Assembly: GCF_900099775.1 (NCBI RefSeq)
Contig: NZ_FMTM01000001.1
Span: 744,001 to 808,000, forward strand
DNA: 64,000 bases
Reading direction: 5' to 3'
Source: Rhizobium mongolense subsp. loessense
Lineage (GTDB): Bacteria > Pseudomonadota > Alphaproteobacteria > Rhizobiales > Rhizobiaceae
The number at the start of each line of letters is the position of its first letter. Positions within the stretch are counted from its first letter, which is position 1. A program made the position numbers and the translations under genes. Below are positions 46,488 to 54,237 of the stretch, piece by piece. The notes beneath the pieces were generated by a model. That model had not been told where the DNA came from. It was given only the letters and a program-made list of their open reading frames with translations, and ran no database searches.

Positions 46488-47122
46488 TCAAGGACCTTCT
46501 TCAGGCTGGCAGACCAGGCGGAAATGCGCGTAACCAAAACGGAATCGCCCACTTCAACAGAGAGATCGGCATCATCGCATTCATGATGACGCAGCAGATC
46601 CGGCCTTTCACCCATTTCGGCCTTCAGCAATTCGAAAAGCCGCGCCGGGCCTTTGACCGTCATCGAACCTGCTGCTCCTTCCAGGATCGCTTCGCGTAGC
46701 AAGGCTGCAAGACTTGAGACCGCCTGGACGGCAAGGGCTTCCGTCAGCATCGGCGCAATCGCTTTGGCGGTTGCCGCACTTACGAGATTTGCGACCTGCG
46801 CTGCGATCTCATCGAGGCGGCGTGCAATCACCGCTGCCGTCTCTTCTTCATACCTTGCCGTCAGTTCTTCAATCTCGCGCTGGTGCACAAGCGCGACCGT
46901 CTGCGCCTCCAACTCGTATCTCTGCGTCAGCTCGGCCGTCGCTGCGGCATAGCCCTCGCCATAGGCCTCACGGCGCTCGGCTTCGACATCGACCGCAGCC
47001 TCTTGCGGGATATCCGGAAAGCCGGCGAAGACGTCGTCGGCGAAGTTGTCCTCATCGACGACCGGAGCGGCAGGTTTCGTCTCACCGAAGTCCTTCAAAT
47101 ACCGAGAAAGCATGGCGCTCAT
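46484..47122 (-). CDS. fliH: FliH-like flagellar export ATPase regulator candidate
   Basis: A 212-residue soluble protein. An acidic N terminus (1-45) leads to AYGEGYAAATAEL (53-65), which resembles the glycine-spaced helix of FliH. A coiled coil follows (about 66-145), then a C-terminal domain (about 150-212) with MTVKGPARLFELLKAEMG and DADLSVEVGDSVLVTRISAW. The latter matches the end of FliH/YscL proteins, which bind the ATPase FliI. No other fliH is evident near fliI in this window. The gene overlaps motB by four bases. Family assignment is by pattern and context, not by search. Confidence 0.6.
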   Translation of the reverse strand: MSAMLSRYLKDFGETKPAAPVVDEDNFADDVFAGFPDIPQEAAVDVEAERREAYGEGYAAATAELTQRYELEAQTVALVHQREIEELTARYEEETAAVIARRLDEIAAQVANLVSAATAKAIAPMLTEALAVQAVSSLAALLREAILEGAAGSMTVKGPARLFELLKAEMGERPDLLRHHECDDADLSVEVGDSVLVTRISAWSASLKKVLE

Positions 47123-47316
47123 TCAAACCACCCGGCATCTGCAATCAAATTCGACATGCGCGTCCCGCCTTTACGAACCAAACACTTACGCCGGCAACGG
47201 ACGCGAAGGCATTCTTCAGTCTTCGCACGGCTCAAACAGCGTTTCTTCTTCAGACTAGAAACCCAAACTTGTGCGAGGATGAATGGCAGGCTCTGCGCCT
47301 GCCGTTCAGGCCGACG

Positions 47317-48270
47317 CTACTCGAGCAGGATCAGGACCTTGCTCGCGGACGTATTCATGACAGAAAGTGCTTCGGTTGCCATATCACGTGCCGTTTGAGC
47401 TGCGGACAGGCGGACCGACGCTTCGTCCATATCAGTATCGACAAGGGCACCGATGCTTGTCTTCAGCGACGTCGAAAGCGTGGCGACGAAATCCTGCCGA
47501 TCTTCGATGCGGGAATTCATCGTGCCAAGGCCCGCGGCGGTGGCATTGAGGCTGGAGAGGATGTTGTCCAATACCGTCAGCATGTCCTGCAGGTCCTGCG
47601 ACGTCGAGCTTGTGGAGATCGTTATTTCGCTACCTGCCGCTGACGTCGTCGAACCCACGTCGAGCAGATAGTAATTGCGGGCCGGCACTGCGTCTGGATC
47701 GGCGTTGATCGATTTCGTCAGAAGTCCGCGGCTGGCGTTGTTCGTGTCGATCATGATCGTCTCGCCTGCCGGGTAAGTAATATTCTGCGGGTAATATTCA
47801 CCGTTCGGACCGCGCACGAAGCCGCCGATGACCGACCGTTGCACTGGTGCCGTCGCATCTCGGTTCAACAGCCAGTTCTCACCGGAAAAGTTGACGGAAT
47901 TCACGGCACTTTCCAGCTGTGACTTATACTGCTCCATCGTGACGCTGAGCTTGTCGCGATCATTGGCGGGGTCGGTCGCCGATACGACGGTTTTGCGTAT
48001 CTCCGAGACCACGTCGATAAGCGAGGTTATTGCCGTGTAGGCGGTATCGACCTTCGCGGCACCGAGACCTAGTGCATCGCCGACCGTCTTCAACGCGTTT
48101 TCGTCCGACCGCAGGGTCGTGGCGGAAGCCCATGAGGAGGCATTGTCCGCCGCAGTCTCGACGCGCAGCTCCGACGAAACCTGCCGCTGAACGGTGTCGG
48201 CTTCCTTGCTAACGCCGCGAAGAACAGTGAGCACGTTCAACGCGCCTACGTCTGTGATCGTGTAGGCCAT
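47317..48270 (-). CDS. flagellin, divergent fourth copy
   Basis: A 317-residue flagellin. N-terminal LNVLTVLRGVSKEADTVQRQ and VETAADNASSWASATTLRSD correspond to the D0/D1 helices; the C terminus has SRIEDRQDFVATLSTSLKTS and VRLSAAQTARDMATEALSVM. The central part (150-220, GPNGEYYPQNITYPAG) differs from the other three copies, which are much closer to one another. It ends in ILLE instead of the SLFR ending of its paralogues. It is probably a minor filament subunit. The name flaD would fit some rhizobial nomenclature, but I cannot verify it. Confidence 0.88.
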   Translation of the reverse strand: MAYTITDVGALNVLTVLRGVSKEADTVQRQVSSELRVETAADNASSWASATTLRSDENALKTVGDALGLGAAKVDTAYTAITSLIDVVSEIRKTVVSATDPANDRDKLSVTMEQYKSQLESAVNSVNFSGENWLLNRDATAPVQRSVIGGFVRGPNGEYYPQNITYPAGETIMIDTNNASRGLLTKSINADPDAVPARNYYLLDVGSTTSAAGSEITISTSSTSQDLQDMLTVLDNILSSLNATAAGLGTMNSRIEDRQDFVATLSTSLKTSIGALVDTDMDEASVRLSAAQTARDMATEALSVMNTSASKVLILLE

Positions 48271-48297
48271 CGATTAATCCCTGAAATAATATGAATG

Positions 48298-48340
48298 GGA
48301 CAGGCCGGATTGCCGGCAGCGACTTAACTGGCTTCATGCC
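48298..48340 (-). promoter_or_regulatory. conserved flagellin leader element (fourth flagellin)
   Basis: Shared two-part element: GGCATGA (here read from 48340) and, 37 bases closer to the gene, CCGGCCTGTCC, ending 28 bases before the start codon at 48270. It is the weakest match among the four flagellin genes. Confidence 0.4.
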
Positions 48341-48481
48341 GCCGGCTGGTCCCTCCAGGCCGGTATGTCGCAAACAAATCAACTCTACAATGAGATTAAC
48401 CCGACATTTACCTTGACGGCAAGAGGTTGAACGCATCCGCCGACCGCACCGGCAAGCTTGACGCAAGCTCTTGATTTCCAA

Positions 48482-48508
48482 AATCGAAATCGCGCCATAA
48501 CGGCGCGA
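48482..48508 (-). terminator. terminator after flaC
   Basis: On the minus strand TCGCGCC (48508-48502) pairs with GGCGCGA (48496-48490) around a 5-base loop, followed by ATTTCGATTTT. It lies 74 bases after the flaC stop codon. Confidence 0.5.
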
Positions 48509-48581
48509 CTTGCTGTCTGTTATTGGGGCCGAAAGCCGCCGCTTGCCAGGATCTGGGCCCGGCTTAGCTTCAACCTGAAGC

Positions 48582-49487
48582 TTAACTGCGGAAGAGCGAG
48601 AGAATGTTCTGCGCGCTGGAATTCGCAATCGACAGCGACTGGATCGCTAGCTGTTGCTGCGTCTGCAATGCCGTCAGCTTGCTGGATTCCTCTTCCATGT
48701 TTGCATCGACGAGACGGCCGACACCCGAGTCGATCGAGTCGCTCAGCGCTGAGACGAAATCCTCCTGTAGCTGGATGCGTGTCGAGATCGAGCCAAGCTG
48801 CGAGGCTGCCCTCGTCATCGCCTCGAGGCCGAGTTCGACGGCCGTCAGAGCGAGCGAAATCCCGTCCGTTCCGAAGGATGTGATGTCCATCGAGTAGATT
48901 GAACCGATGGTCCCGTTCGAAGAGCCGATAATGCCCGACGAGGTTTCGATTGCGCCACCGCTCACGCCAAACAGAACGTTGCCGGTCGACGAGGAGTCGA
49001 GCTTATAGTCGGTGGTCGTAACCGAGGTGTTTCCGTTGCCGTCGCGGACGAAGGAGGAGACAACGCTTTTCGTTTCGTTGCCTGCGACCCAGTTTTCGCC
49101 GGAGAAGGATGCGGATTGCGCAATGCTGAGGAGCTGCGCCTGCAGCTGCTTGATCTCTTCCTGGATTTTCGTTCTGTCGACACCCTTCTCGGTCGCGGCA
49201 ACCAGCTTGGCCTTGATTTCTGTCACCACGTCGACGGCGCTGTCCATCGCAGAATAGGCAGTGTCGACCTTGGCGGCACCGAGACCCAGAGCGTCGGAGA
49301 CGGCCGAAAGTGCCTTATTGTCTGAGCGCATGGTCGTTGCGATCGACCAGTAAGCGGCATTATCGGCTGCCTTTTCTACGCGATAACCGGATGAAACATG
49401 ATTTTGAGTTTCCTCCAGACTGTCATTGATGGCCCGCAGCGTCTGGAGAGCGGCCATTGCAGCGACATTGGTCAAAATACTGGTCAT
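48582..49487 (-). CDS. flaC: flagellin C
   Basis: A 301-residue flagellin. The N-terminal MTSILTNVAAMAALQTLRAI and ADNAAYWSIATTMRSDNKAL and the C-terminal LTALQTQQQLAIQSLSIANS are close to FlaA and FlaB, while the centre (GNETKSVVSSFVRDGNGNTS) differs more. The start at 49487 gives the standard N terminus; a 14-codon extension is rejected. The upstream leader has the two-part element and two GTTAAC boxes. It has its own terminator and leader and is thus probably transcribed singly. Confidence 0.93.
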   Translation of the reverse strand: MTSILTNVAAMAALQTLRAINDSLEETQNHVSSGYRVEKAADNAAYWSIATTMRSDNKALSAVSDALGLGAAKVDTAYSAMDSAVDVVTEIKAKLVAATEKGVDRTKIQEEIKQLQAQLLSIAQSASFSGENWVAGNETKSVVSSFVRDGNGNTSVTTTDYKLDSSSTGNVLFGVSGGAIETSSGIIGSSNGTIGSIYSMDITSFGTDGISLALTAVELGLEAMTRAASQLGSISTRIQLQEDFVSALSDSIDSGVGRLVDANMEEESSKLTALQTQQQLAIQSLSIANSSAQNILSLFRS

Positions 49488-49523
49488 AAAATGATTGCCC
49501 CTTGTTGGCATATATTGGGAAAG

Positions 49524-49573
49524 GGACATTCCGGACTACCGGGAGCGGCGGTCAGCTTTCATGCCTGTTAACC
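49524..49573 (-). promoter_or_regulatory. conserved flagellin leader element (flaC)
   Basis: On the minus strand GGTTAACAGGCATGA (up to 49573) and, 36 bases nearer the gene, CCGGAATGTCC, ending 37 bases before the start at 49487. The same order and spacing recur before flaA, flaB and the fourth flagellin. A second GTTAAC lies at 49588-49593. Confidence 0.6.
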
Positions 49574-49663
49574 GAAAATCAATATTGGTTAACCCGCCGG
49601 TTCGTTGAGCGCAGAAGACGCCAAAATGGTTAACGAATAGTTAACGCCAACAGAAAAAGCCGC

Positions 49664-49693
49664 GCTCCAACAAAGCGCGGCTTCCTATCGTGG
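49664..49693 (-). terminator. intrinsic terminator after flaB
   Basis: On the minus strand AGCCGCGCT (49693-49685) pairs with AGCGCGGCT (49677-49669), loop of 7, followed by TTTTT. It is 40 bases after the flaB stop codon and is a classical rho-independent terminator. Confidence 0.8.
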
Positions 49694-49732
49694 GCTGCCG
49701 GACGAGCCGGCAGGTGTATGTTCTTCGACCTG

Positions 49733-50644
49733 TTAGCCGCGGAAGAGCGACAGGATGTTCTGCGAAGAGGAGTTGGCGATCGAGAGAGACTGGATCGCCA
49801 GCTGCTGCTGCGTCTGCAGGGCGCTGAGCTTGGAGGATTCTTCTTCCATGTCAGCATCGACGAGACGGCCGATACCGGAGTCGATCGAGTCGCTCAGGGC
49901 CGAGACGAAATCGTCCTGCATTTCGATGCGGGTGGAGATCGAGCCGAGCTCGGCACCGGCCGAAGTCATCGCCTTCAGTGCGGCTTCGACGTTGGACAGA
50001 GCCGTCGAGAGCTGGCCCAGCGTGAAGTTGGTGATGTCCATCGAATAGACGGAACCGGTTGCGCCCGTCGAGGTGCCGAGGATGCCGGTGGAGGTTTCGA
50101 TCGTGCCACCGCTCATGCCGAACAGGACGTTGCCGGCCGAGGTGTTGTCGAGCTTGTAGTCGGTCATCTTGACCGACACGCCGTTCGAACCGTCGCGAAC
50201 GAAGGTCGAAACAACGCTCTTCGTGGTGTTGTTTGCGCCGGCAACCCAGTTTTCGCCGGAGAAGGCAGCCGACTGAGCGATGCTCAGCAGTTGTTCCTGA
50301 AGCTGGTCGATTTCTTCCTGGACCTTCGCCTTGTCGACGCCGTTTTCAGTCGCGGCAACCAGCTTGGCCTTGATTTCGGAAACAACGTCGATGGCGCTGT
50401 CCATCGCAGCATAGGCAGTGTCGACCTTGGCGGCACCGAGGCCGAGAGCATCGGAAACAGCCGAAAGCGCCTTGTTGTCGGAACGCATGGTCGTTGCGAT
50501 CGACCAGTAAGCGGCATTGTCAGCGGCCTTGCCGACACGCAGGCCGGACGAAACATGATCCTGGGTTTCGCCGAGGCCCTGGTTGATGCCGCGGAGAGTC
50601 TGGAGAGCTGCCATTGCAGCGTTATTGGTAACGATACTCGTCAT
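49733..50644 (-). CDS. flaB: flagellin B
   Basis: A 303-residue flagellin, nearly identical to FlaA over most of its length: the stretch from the VSEIKAKLVAATENGVDKAK region to the C terminus differs at few positions. N-terminal MTSIVTNNAAMAALQTLRGI and C-terminal LAIQSLSIANSSSQNILSLF form the D0 helices. The start at 50644 is that of the family; the frame extends ten codons further without reason. Flanked by its own leader (50680-50734) and terminator (49664-49693). Confidence 0.94.
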   Translation of the reverse strand: MTSIVTNNAAMAALQTLRGINQGLGETQDHVSSGLRVGKAADNAAYWSIATTMRSDNKALSAVSDALGLGAAKVDTAYAAMDSAIDVVSEIKAKLVAATENGVDKAKVQEEIDQLQEQLLSIAQSAAFSGENWVAGANNTTKSVVSTFVRDGSNGVSVKMTDYKLDNTSAGNVLFGMSGGTIETSTGILGTSTGATGSVYSMDITNFTLGQLSTALSNVEAALKAMTSAGAELGSISTRIEMQDDFVSALSDSIDSGIGRLVDADMEEESSKLSALQTQQQLAIQSLSIANSSSQNILSLFRG

Positions 50645-50679
50645 GTCTATTTGCCCCTTTGGCAGGAAAAACAAGGAAG

Positions 50680-50734
50680 GGACATTCCGGAATTTTTAGC
50701 CGGCCCACAGCGATCAGCCTCATGCCTGTTAACC
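50680..50734 (-). promoter_or_regulatory. conserved flagellin leader element (flaB)
   Basis: On the minus strand GGTTAACAGGCATGA (up to 50734) and, 41 bases nearer the gene, TTCCGGAATGTCCC, ending 36 bases before the start at 50644. A second GTTAAC is at 50747-50752, 19 bases from the first. Confidence 0.6.
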
Positions 50735-50865
50735 GTATCCATTAAGGTTAACTCGCCGTTTCGATGGGCCTAGGAAACAGCAAGATGGTTAAGGAATACT
50801 GAAGTCGAAAAAGAAATTTAGTTAATGAATTCTGAATGTTAAATGGAGTTTGATTAACCTGTTCT

Positions 50866-50902
50866 TAAAACATTTCGCGGCCGGGATGACCCGGCCGCGA
50901 AA
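50866..50902 (-). terminator. intrinsic terminator after flaA
   Basis: A 13-bp perfect stem (TTTCGCGGCCGGG at 50873-50885 with 50890-50902) around a 4-base loop, then TGTTTTAAG on the minus strand. It lies 28 bases after the flaA stop codon. Confidence 0.75.
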
Positions 50903-50929
50903 ACTCGTGCTTGTCGATTTCGACCGCTC

Positions 50930-51838
50930 TTAGCGGAAGAGCGACAGGATGTTCTGCGAAGAGGAGTTGGCGATCGAAAGAGACTGGATCGCCAGCTGCT
51001 GCTGCGTCTGCAGGGCGCTGAGCTTGGAGGATTCTTCCTCCATGTCAGCATCGACGAGACGGCCGATACCGGAGTCGATCGAGTCGCTCAGGGCCGAGAC
51101 GAAATCGTCCTGCAGTTCGATGCGGGTGGAGAGCGAGCCGAGCTCGGCGCCAGCCGAAGTCATCGCCTTCAGTGCGGATTCGACGTTGGACAGAGCCGTC
51201 GAGATCTGGCCCAGCGTGAAGTTGGTGATGTCCATCGAATAGACGGAACCGGTTGCGCCCGTCGAGGTGCCGAGGATGCCGGTGGAGGTTTCGATCGAGC
51301 CACCGCTCATGCCGAACAGGACGTTGCCGGCCGAGGTGTTGTCGAGCTTGTAGTCGGTGGTCTTGACCGAGACGCCGTTCGAACCGTCGCGAACGAAGGA
51401 CGAAACAACGCTCTTCGTGGTGTTGTTTGCGCCGGCAACCCAGTTTTCGCCATTGAAGGAAGCCGACTGAGCGATGCTCATCAACTGCGCTTGCAGCTGG
51501 CTGATTTCTTCCTGGACCTTCGCCTTGTCGACGCCGTTTTCAGTCGCGGCAACCAGCTTGGCCTTGATTTCGGAAACAACGTCGATGGCGCTGTCCATCG
51601 CAGTGTAAGCGGTGTCGACCTTGGCGGCACCCATGCCGAGAGCATCGGAAACGGCCGAAAGCGCCTTGTTGTCGGAACGCATGGTCGTTGCGATCGACCA
51701 GTAAGCAGCGTTGTCGGAAGCCGAGCCGACGCGCAGACCCGTCGAAACGTGGTTCTGAGTCTGGTTCAGGCCCTTGTTGACGTTACGCAGCGTCTGGAGA
51801 GCTGCCATGGAAGAATTGTTGGTATTAATACTTGTCAT
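50930..51838 (-). CDS. flaA: flagellin A
   Basis: A 302-residue flagellin, the first of four on the minus strand and probably the major filament subunit. N-terminal MTSINTNNSSMAALQTLRNV; the D1 helix ASDNAAYWSIATTMRSDNKA; the variable centre with LDNTSAGNVLFGMSGGSIET; C-terminal IGRLVDADMEEESSKLSALQ and SIANSSSQNILSLF. The protein is short because, as in other rhizobia, the outer D2/D3 domains are mostly absent. The ribosome binding site GGGGACAG is well placed. Serine- and threonine-rich surface loops could be glycosylation sites for the GT41-type enzyme encoded upstream on the other strand. Confidence 0.95.
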   Translation of the reverse strand: MTSINTNNSSMAALQTLRNVNKGLNQTQNHVSTGLRVGSASDNAAYWSIATTMRSDNKALSAVSDALGMGAAKVDTAYTAMDSAIDVVSEIKAKLVAATENGVDKAKVQEEISQLQAQLMSIAQSASFNGENWVAGANNTTKSVVSSFVRDGSNGVSVKTTDYKLDNTSAGNVLFGMSGGSIETSTGILGTSTGATGSVYSMDITNFTLGQISTALSNVESALKAMTSAGAELGSLSTRIELQDDFVSALSDSIDSGIGRLVDADMEEESSKLSALQTQQQLAIQSLSIANSSSQNILSLFR

Positions 51839-52227
51839 AAGTCTGTCCCCTAGAAAACTAGATACAAAAGGAGGACATTACCGGACTGCTTACCGGCGAT
51901 GACGGAGCAGCTTCATGCCCCTCGGTGCCTTGTGTTCTTGGCCCAAACCCGTCATGTCGGGGAGCAATCTCGCAGCCAATGCTTGCCAACTTCTTAAAAA
52001 CGAAGCAGTGCCCGAACGCGGACAGCAGGCGTAGTTAATGCACGGTAAATATCTGTAATATCAAGCTAAAAATATTTCGTAGTGCGCATTCACCGGCCAC
52101 CTGTTTCAAGCAAGCTTCGCCCGGCAATATGCGATGAACCAGGGTTGGGATAATTGCGCCTTTGCGGCGCCGTGGGCGCGACCCTTAACGGCGACATTCA
52201 AACGGATATTTCCGCACGGAGTTGGTT
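51839..52227. other. divergent intergenic region between flaA and the glycosyltransferase gene
   Basis: 389 bases without a gene. The left part is the flaA leader with the conserved element (51873-51920). The middle (about 52030-52085) is AT-rich, with TAAATATCTGTAATATC, and may contain promoter elements. The right part leads into the TTG start of the glycosyltransferase gene. A GGAG at 52218-52221 serves as ribosome binding site. Confidence 0.6.
51873..51920 (-). promoter_or_regulatory. conserved flagellin leader element (flaA)
   Basis: On the minus strand GGGCATGAAGCTG (up to 51920) and, 41 bases nearer the gene, CCGGTAATGTCC, ending 35 bases before the start at 51838. It shares order and spacing with the elements before the other three flagellins but lacks the GTTAAC box. 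Confidence 0.55.
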
Positions 52228-54147
52228 TTGAACAGCAAAGTTTCGTTTTCGGCAGCCTCCAAAGACTACCAGATGGGCCGCTATACCCAATCGCTTGCAA
52301 CACTGAACCAGCTCATCGACAGCCAACAGGACGCCAAAACCTACGCGCTGCTTGCAAAAAACCTTCTGCAGTTGGGCTTCAAGGCAGATGCGGCAAGATC
52401 CTATGCGCTTGCTGCTCAATACGACAGCCCGAACGCCTACGAATACCACAAGCAAGCCGCACGTCTGCATTTTGAGTGCGGGAACGAAGACGACGCATTG
52501 CTGATCGGCATGCGCAATCTTTCGAAGGCGCAGGATGACGCGGAGCTCGCCTATATCCTGACCTCGATCTACCTGAACCGCCAGCAGCGCGACATCGTAA
52601 AGCCGTTCAAGAAAGTGCTGTCGGAAAGCTCCAATCCGGACCACTCCAGGCTCGCCGCCCTGCTTCTGACCGACGATCTGCATGATCAGACCAACCAGAT
52701 GCTCGCGCGCAATCTGTTCAAGCGGTACCCCGGCAATATCGCTTTCCGCTTTCTTTATCTGGTCTTCTTGCGCGAGTTCAACGATTTCGACGAAACCGAC
52801 AAACACAGCGCTCCGATCATCGAGCGCATCGCCAAAGGCGATCTCGACGTGCTTCGCAAGGACAACCCGTTCTACCATCTTCACTGGAACGGCGACGAGA
52901 GCCTGAACCGGTTTGCCACGATCGGTACGACCCCCCTCAATCCAGAACGCGTCGCCATGCGGCGGAAAATGCCGCACACCTGGTCCGACAAGATCCGCGT
53001 CGGCTATATGTCCTCGGACTTCTGGGACCACCACGCGACGATGAAGCTCCTGCAGCGCATCCTCGAACTGCACGATACGAGCCGCTTCGAAATTACGCTG
53101 TTCTGCCACACCGAGCCTGAGCATCTGGCGAAGAACACGACCGACCGCAGCCGTTGGGGAAAGGTCGTCGATGTGTACGGCCTTTCCAATGAAGCAATCG
53201 CTGCCATCGTTCGCGAACATAACATCGACATCATGGTCGACCTGAAGGGCCACACCGCCGGCAGTCGGGCGTCGTCTTTCAATCTGCCGCTGGCACCTGT
53301 TCATGTCGCCTGGCTCGGTTTTCCGGGCAGCACGCTCAACATCGATCTCGACTATGTCATCGGCGACCGCTTCGTCCTTCCGGATGCGGCAAAGCCTTAT
53401 TACCATGAGAAATTCTGCCGGATGCCGGAAAGCTACCAGCCGAATGACCCGACGAACCGTCCGAAACCGAAGCCGATCACGCGGGCCGAGCTCGGCCTGC
53501 CTGAAGATGCCTTCATCTTCGCTTCGTTCAACGGCAACCGCAAAATCATCGCCGAGACGATCGACATCTGGTGCCGTATCCTGAAGCGCGCGCCCAACAG
53601 CGTTCTTTGGATCATGTCCAACGGCACGCGGAACCAGGCAAATCTCTCGAAGAGGTTCCAGGAGGCCGGCATCCCGCAAAGGCGCATCATCTTTTGCCCG
53701 CGTGTGACCTACGAAGAACATATCACCCGCCAGCAGGCAGCCGACATCGGCATCGACACATTCCCGGTCAATGGTCACACCACCACATCGGAGCAGCTAT
53801 GGGGCGGTCTGCCGGTCCTGACAGTCAAGGGCACGAACTTCGCGTCGCGCGTCAGCGAGAGCCTGCAGCACGCCATCGGCCTGCCCGAACTCGTTGCCCC
53901 GGACCTGAAGGCTTATGAAGACCTTGCCGTCGAGCTGGCGCAAAATCCCGAAAAGATCGCCGAGTACAAGGCGCGCCTGAAAGCCAACGGCCCTATCATG
54001 CCGCTTTTCGATGCGGAGCGCTTCTGCCATCACCTGGAAACAGCCTATGAAATGATGGCTGAGCGCGCCAGGAACGGCCTTGATCCTGATCACATCGACG
54101 TGCCGGCTTTGCCGCAGCGTACAGAGCCGTTCTACTCGGCGGAATGA
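52228..54147 (+). CDS. TPR/SPINDLY-type glycosyltransferase (GT41, O-GlcNAc transferase-like), probable flagellin modification
   Basis: A 639-residue protein. Residues 1-240 are helical, with tetratricopeptide-like repeats (KDYQMGRYTQSLATLNQLID, KTYALLAKNLLQLGFKADAA). Residues 245-610 form the two-lobed catalytic part of GT41/OGT enzymes: IRVGYMSSDFWDHHATMKLL, DIMVDLKGHTAGSRASSFNL, PVHVAWLGFPGSTLNIDLDY, FASFNGNRKIIAETIDIWCR and GIDTFPVNGHTTTSEQLWGG, the last being the nucleotide-sugar site. The start is probably TTG 52228, six bases after GGAG; TTG 52222 has no spacing to it. It stands alone on the plus strand between flaA and fliP. Its place points to O-glycosylation of flagellin; the donor sugar is unknown. 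A terminator follows. Confidence 0.82.
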   Translation: MNSKVSFSAASKDYQMGRYTQSLATLNQLIDSQQDAKTYALLAKNLLQLGFKADAARSYALAAQYDSPNAYEYHKQAARLHFECGNEDDALLIGMRNLSKAQDDAELAYILTSIYLNRQQRDIVKPFKKVLSESSNPDHSRLAALLLTDDLHDQTNQMLARNLFKRYPGNIAFRFLYLVFLREFNDFDETDKHSAPIIERIAKGDLDVLRKDNPFYHLHWNGDESLNRFATIGTTPLNPERVAMRRKMPHTWSDKIRVGYMSSDFWDHHATMKLLQRILELHDTSRFEITLFCHTEPEHLAKNTTDRSRWGKVVDVYGLSNEAIAAIVREHNIDIMVDLKGHTAGSRASSFNLPLAPVHVAWLGFPGSTLNIDLDYVIGDRFVLPDAAKPYYHEKFCRMPESYQPNDPTNRPKPKPITRAELGLPEDAFIFASFNGNRKIIAETIDIWCRILKRAPNSVLWIMSNGTRNQANLSKRFQEAGIPQRRIIFCPRVTYEEHITRQQAADIGIDTFPVNGHTTTSEQLWGGLPVLTVKGTNFASRVSESLQHAIGLPELVAPDLKAYEDLAVELAQNPEKIAEYKARLKANGPIMPLFDAERFCHHLETAYEMMAERARNGLDPDHIDVPALPQRTEPFYSAE

Positions 54148-54169
54148 CCGCTCTAGAAGATAAAGGAAT

Positions 54170-54196
54170 CCGCCGGGTGCATGCCCGGCGGTTTTT
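54170..54196 (+). terminator. intrinsic terminator after the glycosyltransferase gene
   Basis: Perfect 8-bp stem CCGCCGGG (54170-54177) with CCCGGCGG (54184-54191), loop of 6, then TTTTT. It begins 23 bases after the stop and could also act for fliP from the other side, though the T tract is only on the plus strand. Confidence 0.8.
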
Positions 54197-54237
54197 CATT
54201 GCGGCCGTGCCGGCCGATCGGAATTCGTTAGCGGGGA

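Larger units (their letters stand above)
48271..48581. other. intergenic region between third and fourth flagellin genes
   Basis: 311 bases. On the minus strand it holds the end of the flaC transcript (a hairpin at 48490-48508) and the leader of the fourth flagellin with the conserved element at 48298-48340. No additional gene is apparent. Confidence 0.6.

Noticed and set aside
48582..51838. Tandem near-identical DNA blocks as a mobile element or repeat array
   Set aside because: They are three flagellin paralogues with own leaders and terminators; no transposase, terminal repeats or target duplications.
52198..53778. 526-codon open frame antisense to the GT41-type gene
   Set aside because: The plus strand encodes conserved GT41 motifs throughout, so the reverse frame is a shadow.
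54170..54196. Bidirectional terminator for fliP
   Set aside because: The T tract follows only on the plus strand; on the minus strand the stem is followed by ATTCC, so I assign it to the glycosyltransferase gene alone.
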